DNA from: Caecitellus pseudoparvulus | Taxonomy: Eukaryota > Bigyra: Bicosoecida | NCBI GenBank assembly: GCA_965644315.1 | Contig: CBFFRQ010000042.1 | Coordinates: forward strand, 558,001-622,000 | Reading direction: 5' to 3' | DNA: 64,000 nt | In this document: in pieces, positions 30,201 through 39,926 of the stretch | Numbering within the stretch: position 1 is the first letter of the stretch | How the letters are laid out: each line of letters opens with the position of its first letter | Position numbers and translations under genes: made by a program | Notes under the pieces: generated by a model | The model's database searches: none | Told to the model about the DNA's origin: nothing | What the model saw: only the letters and a program-made list of their open reading frames with translations

Positions 30201-32243
30201 GCGGAAGCCTTCAATACCGCCGTGGAGGCCACCCTGCAAGCCCTCATTCCAGACTTCCCAGAGCCACAAGTAGCGCCAGAGGTGCCTTCCGTCGCGCCAC
30301 GCAGGCCGCGGATTGTGGCTGCCCCGGCCCCATCTCAAGTTGACAGCAGCTCGCCTGCTGTGGCCGATTCCATCGTGCCCCCCGAAGCACCTCCACGTGT
30401 GTTTCCTGATGGGGATGGTGGGGAAGAGTCAGCCAGGGCGCTGGCGCCGTTGCCGCAAGCACCACCATCGCCAGCTCCAGCGCCAGTGGCTGCGTCAACC
30501 CCATCTCTGAGCATTCGAGAGCCAAGGACAGCCACTAGTGCCCCCGTTTTGACCCCAGCAAGTGAGGCCACCCCCACCATCATTTCCGCATATCCTGCAA
30601 CATCCTCGTCCATCGCCCCAACAAGCGCCGGCATCAGCAGTGGGGGTGGCGGTGGGCTGTTGGGCACATCAGGTGGTGCGGGCACATCCAGCGGCTTGGG
30701 CGGCGGTGCGCCCAGCATCAGTACGAGTGCCGGGGGCGCCACGGGCGGGGGCCTGGGTCTGGGTCTGAGCGGGAGCAGCAGTGGGGGTGGCGGCGGGCTG
30801 TTGGGCACATCAGGTGGTGCGGGCACATCCAGCGGCTTGGGCGGCGGTGCGCCCAGCATCAGTACGAGTGCCGGGGGCGCCACGAGCGGGGGCCTGGGTC
30901 TGGGTCTGAGCGGGAGCAGCAGTGGGGGTGGCGGCGGGCTGTTGGGCACATCAGGTGGTGCGGGCACATCCAGCGGCTTGGGCGGCGGTGCGCCCAGCAT
31001 CAGTACGAGTGCCGGGGGCGCCACGAGCGGGGGCCTGGGTCTGGGTCTGAGCGGGAGCAGCAGTGGGGGTGGCGGCGGGCTGTTGGGCACATCAGGTGGT
31101 GCGGGCACATCCAGCGGCTTGGGCGGCGGTGCGCCCAGCATCAGTACGAGTGCCGGGGGCGCCACGAGCGGGGGCCTGGGTCTGGGTCTGAGCGGGAGCA
31201 GCAGTGGGGGTGGCGGCGGGCTGTTGGGCACATCAGGTGGTGCGGGCACATCCAGCGGCTTGGGCGGCGGTGCGCCCAGCATCAGTACGGGTGCCGGGGG
31301 CGCCACGAGCGGGGGCCTGGGTCTGGGTCTGAGCGGGAGCAGCAGTGGGGGTGGCGGTGGGCTGTTGGGCACATCAGGTGGTGCGGGCACATCCAGCGGC
31401 TTGGGCGGCGGTGCGCCCAGCATCAGTACGAGTGCCGGGGGCGCCACGGGCGGGGGCCTGGGTCTGGGTCTGAGCGGGAGCAGCAGTGGGGGTGGCGGCG
31501 GGCTGTTGGGCACATCAGGTGGTGCGGGCACATCCAGCGGCTTGGGCGGCGGTGCACTTGGAGGGGGACTCGCTTCGGGTGGACTTGGGGCAGCTACCTC
31601 AGCCGTCGGGCTTGGTGCTGGCCCTGGCGGAGCCATTCAGTCTGCTGCCCAGCCGGCCACAGATGAGCAGCACACCCAAGCGCTGCTTTTGTTTTTCCAG
31701 AAGAATTTCCCAGAGAAAGCCAAGCCTGCCAACGTGGTCAAGCAGTTCAACAAGTACAAGGCCGGCGTGTGGGGCAAGCTGCTGGGAAAGTACCCGCAGC
31801 TTGCGGCAAGCATTCGGCAGCATGCACCTGCAGGTTCGCTGCCAGCAGGGGGAGGCTTGCAAGGGGGGCTTGGGCAAGTTGCGAGTGGTGGCGTGCCAGC
31901 TTCAGGCATGGCTGCGATGACACAAGCGACTTTCGGCAGCAGTGGTGTTGGTCTTGGTGGGCCACTTGCTGGCGGGGCTCTGGCGGGTGGAGGGGGTCTT
32001 GGGTCAAGCACTCTTGGAATGGCGACGAATCCTGCCGGCGCCTCCTCCACCTTGACGCCAGGATTCATGTCAGCAGGAGCTGCACCAGCAGGTGCCTCAA
32101 CCTTTGGAAGCGCCCTGGGTGCCACCAGCGCCCCTGCTGGTGGTGGGCTAGGTTTGATGAGCGGCGGGGGCGGGGGGGGGCTTTTGGGAGGGTCCATGGC
32201 TCAATCAGGGGGTGCGCTGTCTGTCCTTCAGCCGCGGCGCTGA
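27229..32243 (+). CDS. Nup214/Nup159-like nucleoporin
   Basis: Two exons, join(27229..27466, 27496..32243), give 1661 aa; the 29-nt intron (GTAAGT...CTGCAG) is unusually short and phase 1. Residues 1-425 fit the N-terminal beta-propeller that binds Dbp5/DDX19; I-P-E-W-N-M-F-I-L-G, G-I-P-I-S-G-V-A-V-D and P-A-L-L-V-L-T follow the Nup214 order. Residues 560-900 contain helical segments. Residues about 1128-1433 are seven near-identical 47-aa repeats (G-G-L-L-G-T-S-G-G-A-G...G-L-G-L-G-L-S-G-S-S). Near 1466-1517 is a conserved plant-type tail (L-L-L-F-F-Q-K-N-F-P-E-K...N-K-Y-K-A-G-V-W-G-K-L-L-G-K-Y-P). True FG dipeptides are almost absent (S-F-G-L-G, T-F-G-S-S, T-F-G-S-A). It acts on the cytoplasmic side of the pore in mRNA export. 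Confidence 0.88.
30639..31556 (+). repeat. 141-bp coding minisatellite in the Nup214-like gene
   Basis: Six full units and one partial unit of 141 bp begin at about 30639, 30780, 30921, 31062, 31203, 31344 and 31485. They differ at only a few positions (GGT/GGC, AGC/GGC, AGT/GGT), including third codon positions, so they were homogenised or amplified recently. The period is exactly 47 codons, which keeps the frame. The opposite strand also stays open across the array, a GC artefact. Confidence 0.95.
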
Positions 32244-32451
32244 CACAAGCAGCGTTGCTGCCTTGGCACATCTGCTGGCCAGTTCAAGAAGCGACATACA
32301 ATCCGCACACTAAATTCACCAAACAGGGTGACCTTTTTTGCTGCTGTTGGCACGTCCAAGTGGCTTGCCAGGTGCCTCGCGTCGGCAGTCAGTGTGCGCT
32401 GAGGCGCTGTGTGCGCAGATCGCGCGTTTCACGTTTCGGCTGCCGTTAGCC

Positions 32452-35400
32452 ATGGCAGCAGTTGAGGCAGCGGCGGCTCCAGCCGACCGGCTGATGATCT
32501 CCAAGATCGAGACGGAAAACTTCAAATCTTACGGTGGCGTGAAGGTTCTTGGTCCGTTTCACAAGCGCATGACGTGCATTGTGGGTCCTAACGGCAGCGG
32601 AAAAAGCAACAGCCTTGATGCTCTTGTCTTCGCTTTCGGCAAGCGTGCATCCAAGTTGCGGCTCAAGAAGCTCTCTGAACTCATTCACAAGTCTGAAGCG
32701 TACCCAGACTGCACTTTCTGCCGTGTCTCTGTCACGTTCCAGCGCATCGTGGACACAGGGCCAGGTGACGAGGACTTCGATGTGGTGCCTGGCTCACAGT
32801 TCGTAGTCACGCGGGAGGCGTACAAGCCGAGCGGCAGCAAGTACCTGGTCAATGGCAAGGGTGCATCATTTACCGAAGTGAACGAGCTTCTTGTCTCCCA
32901 TGGCGTGGACTTGGTGAACAATCGCTTCCTCATCCTGCAAGGAGAGGTGGAGGCCATTTCCATGATGAAGCCCAAGGGCTCGGACAAGGGAGATGAGGGG
33001 CTGCTTGAGTACCTGGAGGAGATCATTGGCAGCAACAAGTACATTGCCCCAATTGCTGAGGCCGGAGAGAAGTTGGCCCAGTTCGATGAGCTGCGTTCAG
33101 AGAAGCTGGCCCGGGTGCGGGTAGCTGAGAAGGAAAAGGGCGGCCTGGAATCCGCCAAGGTGGAGGCAGAGGAGTACTTGGACAAGCAGAGGGGAATGCT
33201 CACCGCCCAGTCCGCGCTGCTGCAAGTGCACGTAAAGGAAAGCAGCGAGGCTGTCGCCGCAGCCAAGTCCAAGCGTGCTGGCTTGGCCGAGCGCTTGGAG
33301 ACGGAGCGCGAGCGCCTGGCCGCAGCGGAGCAGCAAGTGGGGGAACTGGCGGAAGAGCACGGCTCAGTGACATCAGCCTTGTCTGCGGCCCGGAAAGAGG
33401 CCGAGGCGCACCGCAAAGCCTACACTGACTGTGAGAAGCAAGACATCAAGCTGCGGGCCGAGGTCAAGGCAGCCAAGGCCAAGGCCAAGAAGGCTGAGAA
33501 GGCGCTTGCCTCCCATGCAGAGAAGGCTGAAGCTGCCGCGAAAGAAGGAGATGCGCTGTCTAGCAAGCTTCCTGAGTTGGAGCTTCGCGTGGAGGAAGCG
33601 ACAGAGCGCAAGGCTGCTGCCGAGGCTGAGCTTCAGGCTGTGTACGATGGCCTGAAGGACAAGTCCAGCGGCCTGCGGGAAGCGCTTGAAGCAGCGCAGG
33701 CAGATCTCGCTCCTTGGGCTGAGCAGGTCACGCAGGCCAGCGCAGAGAAAGCGCAAGCGGAGACCGCTCTGTCTATTTTGAGGGAGCAGACGCAGGGAGC
33801 AGCGGCCGAGCTTGCAAAGGTCCAAGACACGATCAAGGCGCTCACCCAAGAGCTGTCTGCAAGTCAGCAGCGGCTGGAAAAGGCTGAGGCAGCTGCCGAA
33901 GCTGCAGCGGCGTCCCTGCAAGCAGCCAAGGCTCGTCTGCAGGAGGCTGAAGCTGCCTATGCCCAGGCAGAGGCCGCGGCCAAGGCTGCTCGGGGCATTT
34001 TCGAGGATAAGAAGGAAGCTTTGTCAGCAACTTCATCTCGAGGCGCCCTGCTCAGTGGCCTCATGTCGGCGACGGCGCCTGGCAAGCCCCTCGCCAGTGC
34101 TGGCCTGGCTGGGCGCCTGGGTGACCTGGGCACCATTGATCCAAAGTACGACGTCGCAGTCTCCACAGCTTGTGGGGCCTTGAACTGGCTGGTGGTGGAC
34201 ACAGTGGAGGGGGGTCAAGCTTGCGTGGAGTACCTGCGGTCCCGTCGCCTTGGTCGCGCGAAGTTCATCATGCTTGACAAAATCGGCTGGGCAGCGGAAG
34301 GCATGGCGAAGTCTGCAGGTCTGCGTACACCTGAGGGGGTGCCCCGCCTGTTTGACTTGATCACGCCCGTCGATGAGAAGTACTCCACAGCCTTCTACTA
34401 CGGCTTGCGGAACACGCTGGTGGCTGAGGATTTGGACCAGGCAGTGCGCATTGCGTACGTGAACGGCAAGTGCAGGTGGCGCGTTGTGACGCTGGCCGGC
34501 GAGATGATTGACACCTCTGGCACGATGTCGGGGGGTGGCAAGACAGTCCGAAAGGGTTTCATGCGGACGGCAGCACCAGCAGGAGCTGCCGCTGCACGGG
34601 GCTCAGCTTCTGCCCCCCTCCCCGCCGCGGCATCCATTGTGACCCCGCAGGATGTCGCAGAAGCAGAGCAGCAGCTGAGCGTTGCCATGGCAGCCTTGAC
34701 TGCAGCGCGAACTGAGCGGGACGAGGCGACCACCGCGCTGGCAAGCGCAGAGGAGGCGGCCTCGAGCGCCACCCTGCAGGAGCTGCGGCAAGTTGTGTCA
34801 ACACTGACAGTGAAGCTGCAGGCCGCAGAGAGAGAGGCTGCCACCCTCGAGCAGGAAGCGGCCGCTGCTGGTGACTTGTCTGCGGCAGACGAGGCTGCCT
34901 TGGCTGACGCAGAAGCGGCACTCGAGGCGGCCACGAAGGCCCACGCCAAGGCCTGTGCCCACGCTGCCAAGTACGAGACCAAGGTGGCTGCCTTAGAGGC
35001 AAAGCTTGCAGGTGTAGGGGGTGACTCTGTGGCAGGCGCGAAGAAGGCGGTGTCAGCTGCCACGGCAGCTTTGGATGCGTCTCGACGCGCGGTGGCCAAG
35101 GCCAAAGCAGAGTTTAAGCAGAGCGCCAAGGCAGCAGAGAAAGCTGCAGCTGCGATTGCAAAGTGTGAGGCTGATGCAGAGGCGTCGAGGGCAAAGGTTG
35201 CCGAGCTGAAAGCTGCACAGGATGCCCTCGTGGAGGATGCAACAGCGGCCCTGGCAGCCCGAGACACGGCGGCAGCTGCAGAGGAGGAAGCACGCGGGGC
35301 GGCCGCTGACGTCGGGAAGCGTCTGGATGCAGTTCGCAGCACTCTGCAGGGCATTCGGGACACAGAGCTGGACATTGCCACTGCTATGCAGGAAGTGGAC

Positions 35401-36387
35401 ACGGTGCTGTCGGCCGCCACCGCCACAGTGGCAAAGTACGAGAAGCAACTCAGCGATGTGCACCGCAAGTACGAAACATGCCTAGACATGTGCCCAGCGG
35501 AGGAGGACGAGGAAGACGCGGAGGCAGCCGACGGTGCGGCAGCTGCAGATGTGGGTGGCGCAGCCACTGCCGTGCCCCGCAAACCGCCCACTCTCAGCGA
35601 GGAAGAGCTGGCGAGCGCCAGCAAAGATCAGATGCGAGCCACCATTGCTGTGTTGGAGTCGGAGATGAAAGCTCTGGAGGGTGATGTCAACTTGGCAGCC
35701 ATCGCCGAGTACCGTGCGAAGGAGCGGGAGTGGATCCGGCGTGTCGGCGAGCTGGAGGGGGTGTCGCAGGCCCGGGACAAGTCTAAGCGCGAGTTCGACG
35801 CGCTGCGCTCCAAGCGGCTGGACGATTTCATGGCAGGCTTCCGCGTCATCACGCTGAAGCTGAAGGAGATGTACCAGATGATCACCCTGGGTGGTGACGC
35901 GGAGCTGGAGCTGGTGGACTCCCTGGACCCGTTCAGTGAGGGGATTGTGTTCAGCGTGCGCCCGCCCAAGAAGTCCTGGAAAAACATTTCCAACTTGTCG
36001 GGCGGCGAGAAGACGCTGTCGTCCCTGGCTCTCGTCTTCGCGCTGCACCACTACAAGCCCACACCCCTGTACGTCATGGACGAGATCGACGCTGCGCTGG
36101 ACTTCCGCAACGTCTCTATCGTCGCAAACTACATCAAGGAGCGCACTCAGGACGCCCAGTTCATCATCATTTCCCTGCGGAACAACATGTTTGAGCTGGC
36201 AGACAGGCTGGTCGGAATCTACAAGACGCACGACGTCACCAAGAACGTCACCATCAACCCCAAGGCGTTCGCGGCCACAGCAGGCAGTGAGAACCCTGCT
36301 GCCTCAGCGGCTGGTGGGGGCAAGCTCGCTGCCCGGGCGCCCGCCGCCCCTGCTGAGGCCCTCGGGGACAGCACCAATGTCGCGTGA
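32452..36387 (+). CDS. SMC4: SMC4, condensin ATPase subunit
   Basis: Single exon, 1311 aa from the ATG at 32452. Structural maintenance of chromosomes protein 4, which pairs with SMC2 in condensin to compact mitotic chromosomes. Walker A G-P-N-G-S-G-K-S-N is at residues 45-53. Long Ala/Glu/Lys-rich coiled coils flank the hinge (about 530-700, containing L-G-R-A-K-F-I-M-L-D and a T-M-S-G-G-G-K close). The signature L-S-G-G-E-K-T-L-S-S-L-A-L is at about 1181 and Walker B L-Y-V-M-D-E-I-D-A-A-L-D at about 1206. The string N-V-S-I-V-A-N-Y-I-K-E-R-T and I-Y-K-T-H-D-V-T-K-N-V near the end separate SMC4 from SMC1-3. An intronless gene of this length shows how intron-poor the region is. It converges on the permease gene with a 75-bp gap carrying TTGCAATGCA. 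Confidence 0.97.
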   Translation: MAAVEAAAAPADRLMISKIETENFKSYGGVKVLGPFHKRMTCIVGPNGSGKSNSLDALVFAFGKRASKLRLKKLSELIHKSEAYPDCTFCRVSVTFQRIVDTGPGDEDFDVVPGSQFVVTREAYKPSGSKYLVNGKGASFTEVNELLVSHGVDLVNNRFLILQGEVEAISMMKPKGSDKGDEGLLEYLEEIIGSNKYIAPIAEAGEKLAQFDELRSEKLARVRVAEKEKGGLESAKVEAEEYLDKQRGMLTAQSALLQVHVKESSEAVAAAKSKRAGLAERLETERERLAAAEQQVGELAEEHGSVTSALSAARKEAEAHRKAYTDCEKQDIKLRAEVKAAKAKAKKAEKALASHAEKAEAAAKEGDALSSKLPELELRVEEATERKAAAEAELQAVYDGLKDKSSGLREALEAAQADLAPWAEQVTQASAEKAQAETALSILREQTQGAAAELAKVQDTIKALTQELSASQQRLEKAEAAAEAAAASLQAAKARLQEAEAAYAQAEAAAKAARGIFEDKKEALSATSSRGALLSGLMSATAPGKPLASAGLAGRLGDLGTIDPKYDVAVSTACGALNWLVVDTVEGGQACVEYLRSRRLGRAKFIMLDKIGWAAEGMAKSAGLRTPEGVPRLFDLITPVDEKYSTAFYYGLRNTLVAEDLDQAVRIAYVNGKCRWRVVTLAGEMIDTSGTMSGGGKTVRKGFMRTAAPAGAAAARGSASAPLPAAASIVTPQDVAEAEQQLSVAMAALTAARTERDEATTALASAEEAASSATLQELRQVVSTLTVKLQAAEREAATLEQEAAAAGDLSAADEAALADAEAALEAATKAHAKACAHAAKYETKVAALEAKLAGVGGDSVAGAKKAVSAATAALDASRRAVAKAKAEFKQSAKAAEKAAAAIAKCEADAEASRAKVAELKAAQDALVEDATAALAARDTAAAAEEEARGAAADVGKRLDAVRSTLQGIRDTELDIATAMQEVDTVLSAATATVAKYEKQLSDVHRKYETCLDMCPAEEDEEDAEAADGAAAADVGGAATAVPRKPPTLSEEELASASKDQMRATIAVLESEMKALEGDVNLAAIAEYRAKEREWIRRVGELEGVSQARDKSKREFDALRSKRLDDFMAGFRVITLKLKEMYQMITLGGDAELELVDSLDPFSEGIVFSVRPPKKSWKNISNLSGGEKTLSSLALVFALHHYKPTPLYVMDEIDAALDFRNVSIVANYIKERTQDAQFIIISLRNNMFELADRLVGIYKTHDVTKNVTINPKAFAATAGSENPAASAAGGGKLAARAPAAPAEALGDSTNVA

Positions 36388-36434
36388 TTGTGAGCGCTTG
36401 CTGCGCCACAACCGTATGCCATGAAGGCTTTGTA

Positions 36435-36444
36435 TTGCAATGCA
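36435..36444. terminator. AATGCA element at the SMC4 3' end
   Basis: TTGCAATGCA, 48 nt after the SMC4 stop and inside the 75-bp gap to the converging permease gene; the TTGCAA core is palindromic. Inferred 3'-end signal. Confidence 0.4.
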
Positions 36445-36462
36445 GCACCGCGTGCCACCGTA

Positions 36463-38683
36463 TCATGCTTGTGGTTTCGCGTCAGCGCCAGCATCTGTGA
36501 CGTGCCCAGGGGTAGCTGACGGCACCTCCAGGGAGATGGTGGTGGGCGGCGACCTTGGCCCCTGCAAGTCAATGTGCTGGATGGTGCCGGGCGGGCCCAG
36601 CGATCCCGCAGTCGAGACTTGGCGGGTGGTGGCCGAGCTGGAGTCTATTGGGCGTGGGGCGCCACTGGCAGCTTGCAGAGAGCCATCGGGGGCATCCGCC
36701 CCGGTGCTGCGGGCTGCGCCTGCAGGCACACCGCCCAAGTTCGTCTCAGCAGCCGCTTCCGTGAGGGACCTCGCCCCGGTTGTGATGATGCGCACCCCGC
36801 CCAGGGCATTGAGCTTGAACGGAAACTGCGCATCTGGGCAGGAGATGAACATCATGTTGGGCTCCACGCCAAACTGTGCAGACACCTCCTCGATGGCATG
36901 AGGACCGAAATCTCCCTTGACCAGCACCAAGTCCACGCGAAGCTTGGGGTACAGCTGGTCCAAGAGGGCGATGTTCCGGCGCAGCCCCTCCGGTTCAGGG
37001 CGCTCGTCCGAGTAGCAGTGCACCATGAGCAAGGTGCTGGTCTGTTCGTTTGAGCGCACGTACAGGATGGCCTTGTTCATGGTGACAAGGTCGTCATCTT
37101 TGGTGAAGAAGACGATTTTTGAGGCGTTCACTTCCGTGATGCTCTTCTCCAGCCGGCTCTGGCAGGTGTTGTGGCAGCCCAGCACCCACGAGAGCACTGA
37201 CCTTGTGGAGGCGAGCAGCAAGCGGAGGAGGAAGGTGCGCTGGAACATGACGGCGACAATGGCGACAGTGCAGCCAAAGTAAATCATGAAGTACTGCGGC
37301 ACAGTGGGGTTGCGCAGGATGTTCCCGACCAAGCCCGCCACGACGAGGGCCAGGGCGAGGAACAGCACAGCCCAGTTGCTCTCCACATCCCTGGGGAGGT
37401 GCGGGCGCTTCCACTTGAGGAGCATGGTGCCCACTGCGAAGAGGGCCATGACAGAGAGGAAGGAGAGGTTGTACACGCCTGACAGCGTCTCCACATTGCC
37501 GTTCAGCAGCAAGTAGAGGGATGAGGCGACCCCAAAGAAGCCCAAGATGATCCAGTGGTTGGTGCCTCGGCAGGAGTTCACGGAGAGGAGGAAGTCTGGC
37601 AGGCAGCGATCCAGGGCCATGCGCCGGATGAGGCCCGTGACCCCCACGTACGCGGTGAGGACAGCCCCCGACAGGACGATGACTGCGTCCACAACCACCC
37701 ATGTCTTGAGCCACTGCCCACCAACCACGTGGGCCATCTCAGCCAGCAGGTGGGTGTTGTTCTCACGGATGGACTTCATGGGCATGACTGCCAGGGACAG
37801 GAACGACAGCAGCGGGTTGAAGAAGCTCACTGCAATCCACATGTTGCGCAGGGTGAGCACGAACACGCCAGGTGCCTGGTCCTCCACATAGTTGGCTGAG
37901 GATTCGAAGCCTGAAATGCCCAGCAGAGCGGCTGAGGTGCCAAAGAACAAGGCCCCCGCGGCACCCCCCTTAGAGATGGTGTCTTGCTCGAACTTGATCT
38001 CTGGAAAGGGCTCCGCAAAGTTCCTGTTCCAGGTGTCAGGGCCGTGCTTGGCAGCGAAGATGATAGCGACGACGACCAGCACGAGCAGCGTGATGAGGTG
38101 CCCGATGAAAATGGCCAGCGCCACAACGGCCGACTCGCCGATGCCCCAAATCGTCAAGGCGGCGAAGATGGCCAGGACGACGATCGTGGCAGCCTCCACC
38201 GGCAGGTCCGACCAGAGGGTCTTGAGGTACAGCATCGCGTCTGCGCCAGACACGACGCCCGTCGCGATGTAGCTGAGCATGGTCAAGCATGCGGCCAGAG
38301 CAGCGACCTGTTTGCTGGTGGTGTTCAGGAGGATGTTGTAGGCCCCCCCGTTGACAGGCAGGGCGGTGACAGCTTCGCCGTAGATGCTTCGAAAGCAGAG
38401 CAGGATGAAGGCGACAACAAGCAGGCAGAACGGGGCCATTTGCCCTGCTGTCGCAGCACACAGTCCAGAGACATACAGGCAAGATGACGTGATGTCGTTC
38501 CCGCAGATGGCGGTGGCCAGGAACTGATTCAGCTGCACATGTCTGCGCCAGGGTCAGCGCGAAAACGACCAGGGTGGTCATGGCTGCCACTCTGCCGCGC
38601 GCACGGCGACTTACGGCTTGAATTTCCCTGAGCCATGAACACTGGAGCTTTCTGACAACTTGAACTTTTTCACCTTGCCCCAT
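36463..38683 (-). CDS. APC-superfamily amino acid/polyamine-type permease with cytosolic C-terminal domain
   Basis: Two exons, complement(36463..38532, 38615..38683), give 712 aa. The first exon (M-G-Q-G-E-K-V-Q-V-V-R-K-L-Q) joins in phase 0 through a GTAAGT...TGTGCAG intron to L-N-Q-F-L-A-T-A-I-C-G-N-D-I-T, the unwound first helix. About twelve hydrophobic helices follow, including G-E-A-V-T-A-L-P-V-N-G-G-A-Y-N in helix 2-3 and G-I-S-G-F-E-S-S-A-N-Y in helix 6, both typical of AA_permease_2-type APC transporters. After the membrane part comes a soluble domain with alternating strands and helices (K-I-V-F-F-T-K-D-D-D, L-L-M-V-H-C-Y-S-D, V-D-L-V-L-V-K-G-D-F-G), similar in layout to the C-terminal domains of cation-chloride cotransporters and USP-like folds, then a Pro/Ser-rich tail. 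The substrate cannot be told. Confidence 0.8.
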
Positions 38684-39075
38684 CCTGGAAATTGCCACCT
38701 TTCAAGGTGCTCTGCACCGGCCAGGGGGAGAGTGCCAGGGGTGAAGCCATTCGATTTCCGCATGCATCACGCACTGGGGGCTGCGCCGCCTTGACCATGG
38801 GAGGTAGGGCTCAGCAGTGGTGCTTCAGCGGTGTCTTGCGACATGGTTGACGATAGCACCAGGAGGGTTTCCAGTCAATGTCCTGGGCTCTAGGCAAGCG
38901 GGGCCCCCGTTCTGAGCTACGGTCTTCGCTGGAGGCCAGGGCTGAGGGGCACCGCAAGGTGGCGGTGCGGCAGTGTCAATCACGTGGTACAATTCTGTTG
39001 ACGTTCCACTCACGCAAGTGATACTTGGCTTACTGTCTTTTTGTAATTGCCACGTGCCTCTTCCCTCCCTGCACC
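38684..39075. other. Divergent intergenic region, permease / Whirly
   Basis: About 390 bp between opposite start codons. It contains one GATTTCCGC copy at 38753-38761. No recognisable gene, repeat or RNA. Confidence 0.45.
38753..38761. promoter_or_regulatory. GATTTCCGC motif in the permease / Whirly promoter
   Basis: Exact copy about 70 nt upstream of the permease ATG (38683); on the permease strand it reads GCGGAAATC, the same orientation as at the HDH and UXT starts. Confidence 0.4.
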
Positions 39076-39873
39076 ATGGCCCTGATGCTTGCCTCTGCCC
39101 GGCGTGGCGTGGCGAGTTTGGCTGCCATGCCAGCAAGCCGCTCCATGAGCACCGTGGTGTACGCAAACTACGCCTGTTACGATGGTAACACAGTCATGAG
39201 CATGCGCCCTTCCCTTCCCAAGTTCCGGAGCAAGTCCTACGGCTGGTCTCTCTCTCGACGTGTGAGGGCGTGTGGGCCTGAAACGGCGTGGCGAAACTCT
39301 GTGAACCGCCCCCCCCTCCCGTTCTTGCTCAGGGCGCCGTGGCTCTGGAGTTCAATGAGCGAACCGAGGAGGAAGGCCGCTTTGTAAGCGAGAACCAGAC
39401 CACGTTCCAGCTGGACCTCGCGGAGATCGGTGAAATCGCGGTGGACACCACCGGCCACGTGAGAGGCGGCGCCACAGCGCCAGCTGCTGCCCAGCCCCGC
39501 CCGCACTCCACCACGTCTGCCCGCACAGCTCAAGTTCGTGCACCAAGTCAAACGCGAGGAGTCCCAACCTATTGTGAAGGAGCTGGTCGTGCAGCATGAC
39601 CCCACGAAGCGGAAGGTGACTTTCACTCTGACCGTGAACAACGAAGGCGACGCAGTGACTCGCAGTGTCAGTGTTACTGAGGGCAACTTCTTCTCCATGA
39701 AGTCCATCATGGTCAGCGCACTGCCCCATTTGGCTGGATGGGAGATGATCATGGACCCAAGGTAAGTTCCGCCGCTGCCCCATCTCGGAGCCTGTCATGC
39801 ACGCGTGCCTCCACCCTGACGCCACAGCAAGGTGACCGAGCAACACTACGCTGACCAAGGCGAGCGGGCCTGA
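39076..39873 (+). CDS. Whirly-family ssDNA-binding protein, organelle-targeted
   Basis: Four exons, join(39076..39261, 39333..39458, 39529..39761, 39828..39873), give 196 aa. Whirly proteins bind single-stranded DNA in plastids and mitochondria and protect organelle genomes from illegitimate recombination. The first 28 residues (M-A-L-M-L-A-S-A-R-R-G-V...) are a typical presequence with Arg, Ser and Ala and no acid. The Whirly fold is visible: Y-A-N-Y-A...M-R-P-S-L-P-K-F, then S-R-R-G-A-V-A-L-E-F (the conserved R-R-G and strand, restored by splicing at phase 0), F-Q-L-D-L-A-E-I-G-E-I, V-T-F-T-L-T-V-N-N and L-P-H-L-A-G-W, which matches the family's L-P-H-I-x-G-W. The plant K-G-K-A-A-L motif is degenerate. 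This gene is a main reason for placing the organism in Archaeplastida. Confidence 0.85.
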
Positions 39874-39912
39874 GCCCAAGCAGCTGCCCGTCCACAAAGG
39901 GCTGCCTGGTGA

Positions 39913-39926
39913 CAATGCAATGCATT
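39913..39926. terminator. AATGCA palindrome at the Whirly / oligopeptidase junction
   Basis: CAATGCAATGCATT fills part of the 52-bp gap between the two converging stops and ends at the oligopeptidase stop. Both strands read AATGCA within it. Inferred bidirectional 3'-end element. Confidence 0.45.

Noticed and set aside
30335-31636. Long proline-rich minus-strand frame opposite the Nup214-like repeats
   Set aside because: It is the complement of the Gly/Ser repeat array; GC-rich repeats with few stops stay open in several frames. The plus frame has homology.
34398-35624. 408-codon minus-strand frame within SMC4
   Set aside because: Complement of the Ala/Glu/Lys coiled coil; SMC4 on the plus strand is certain.
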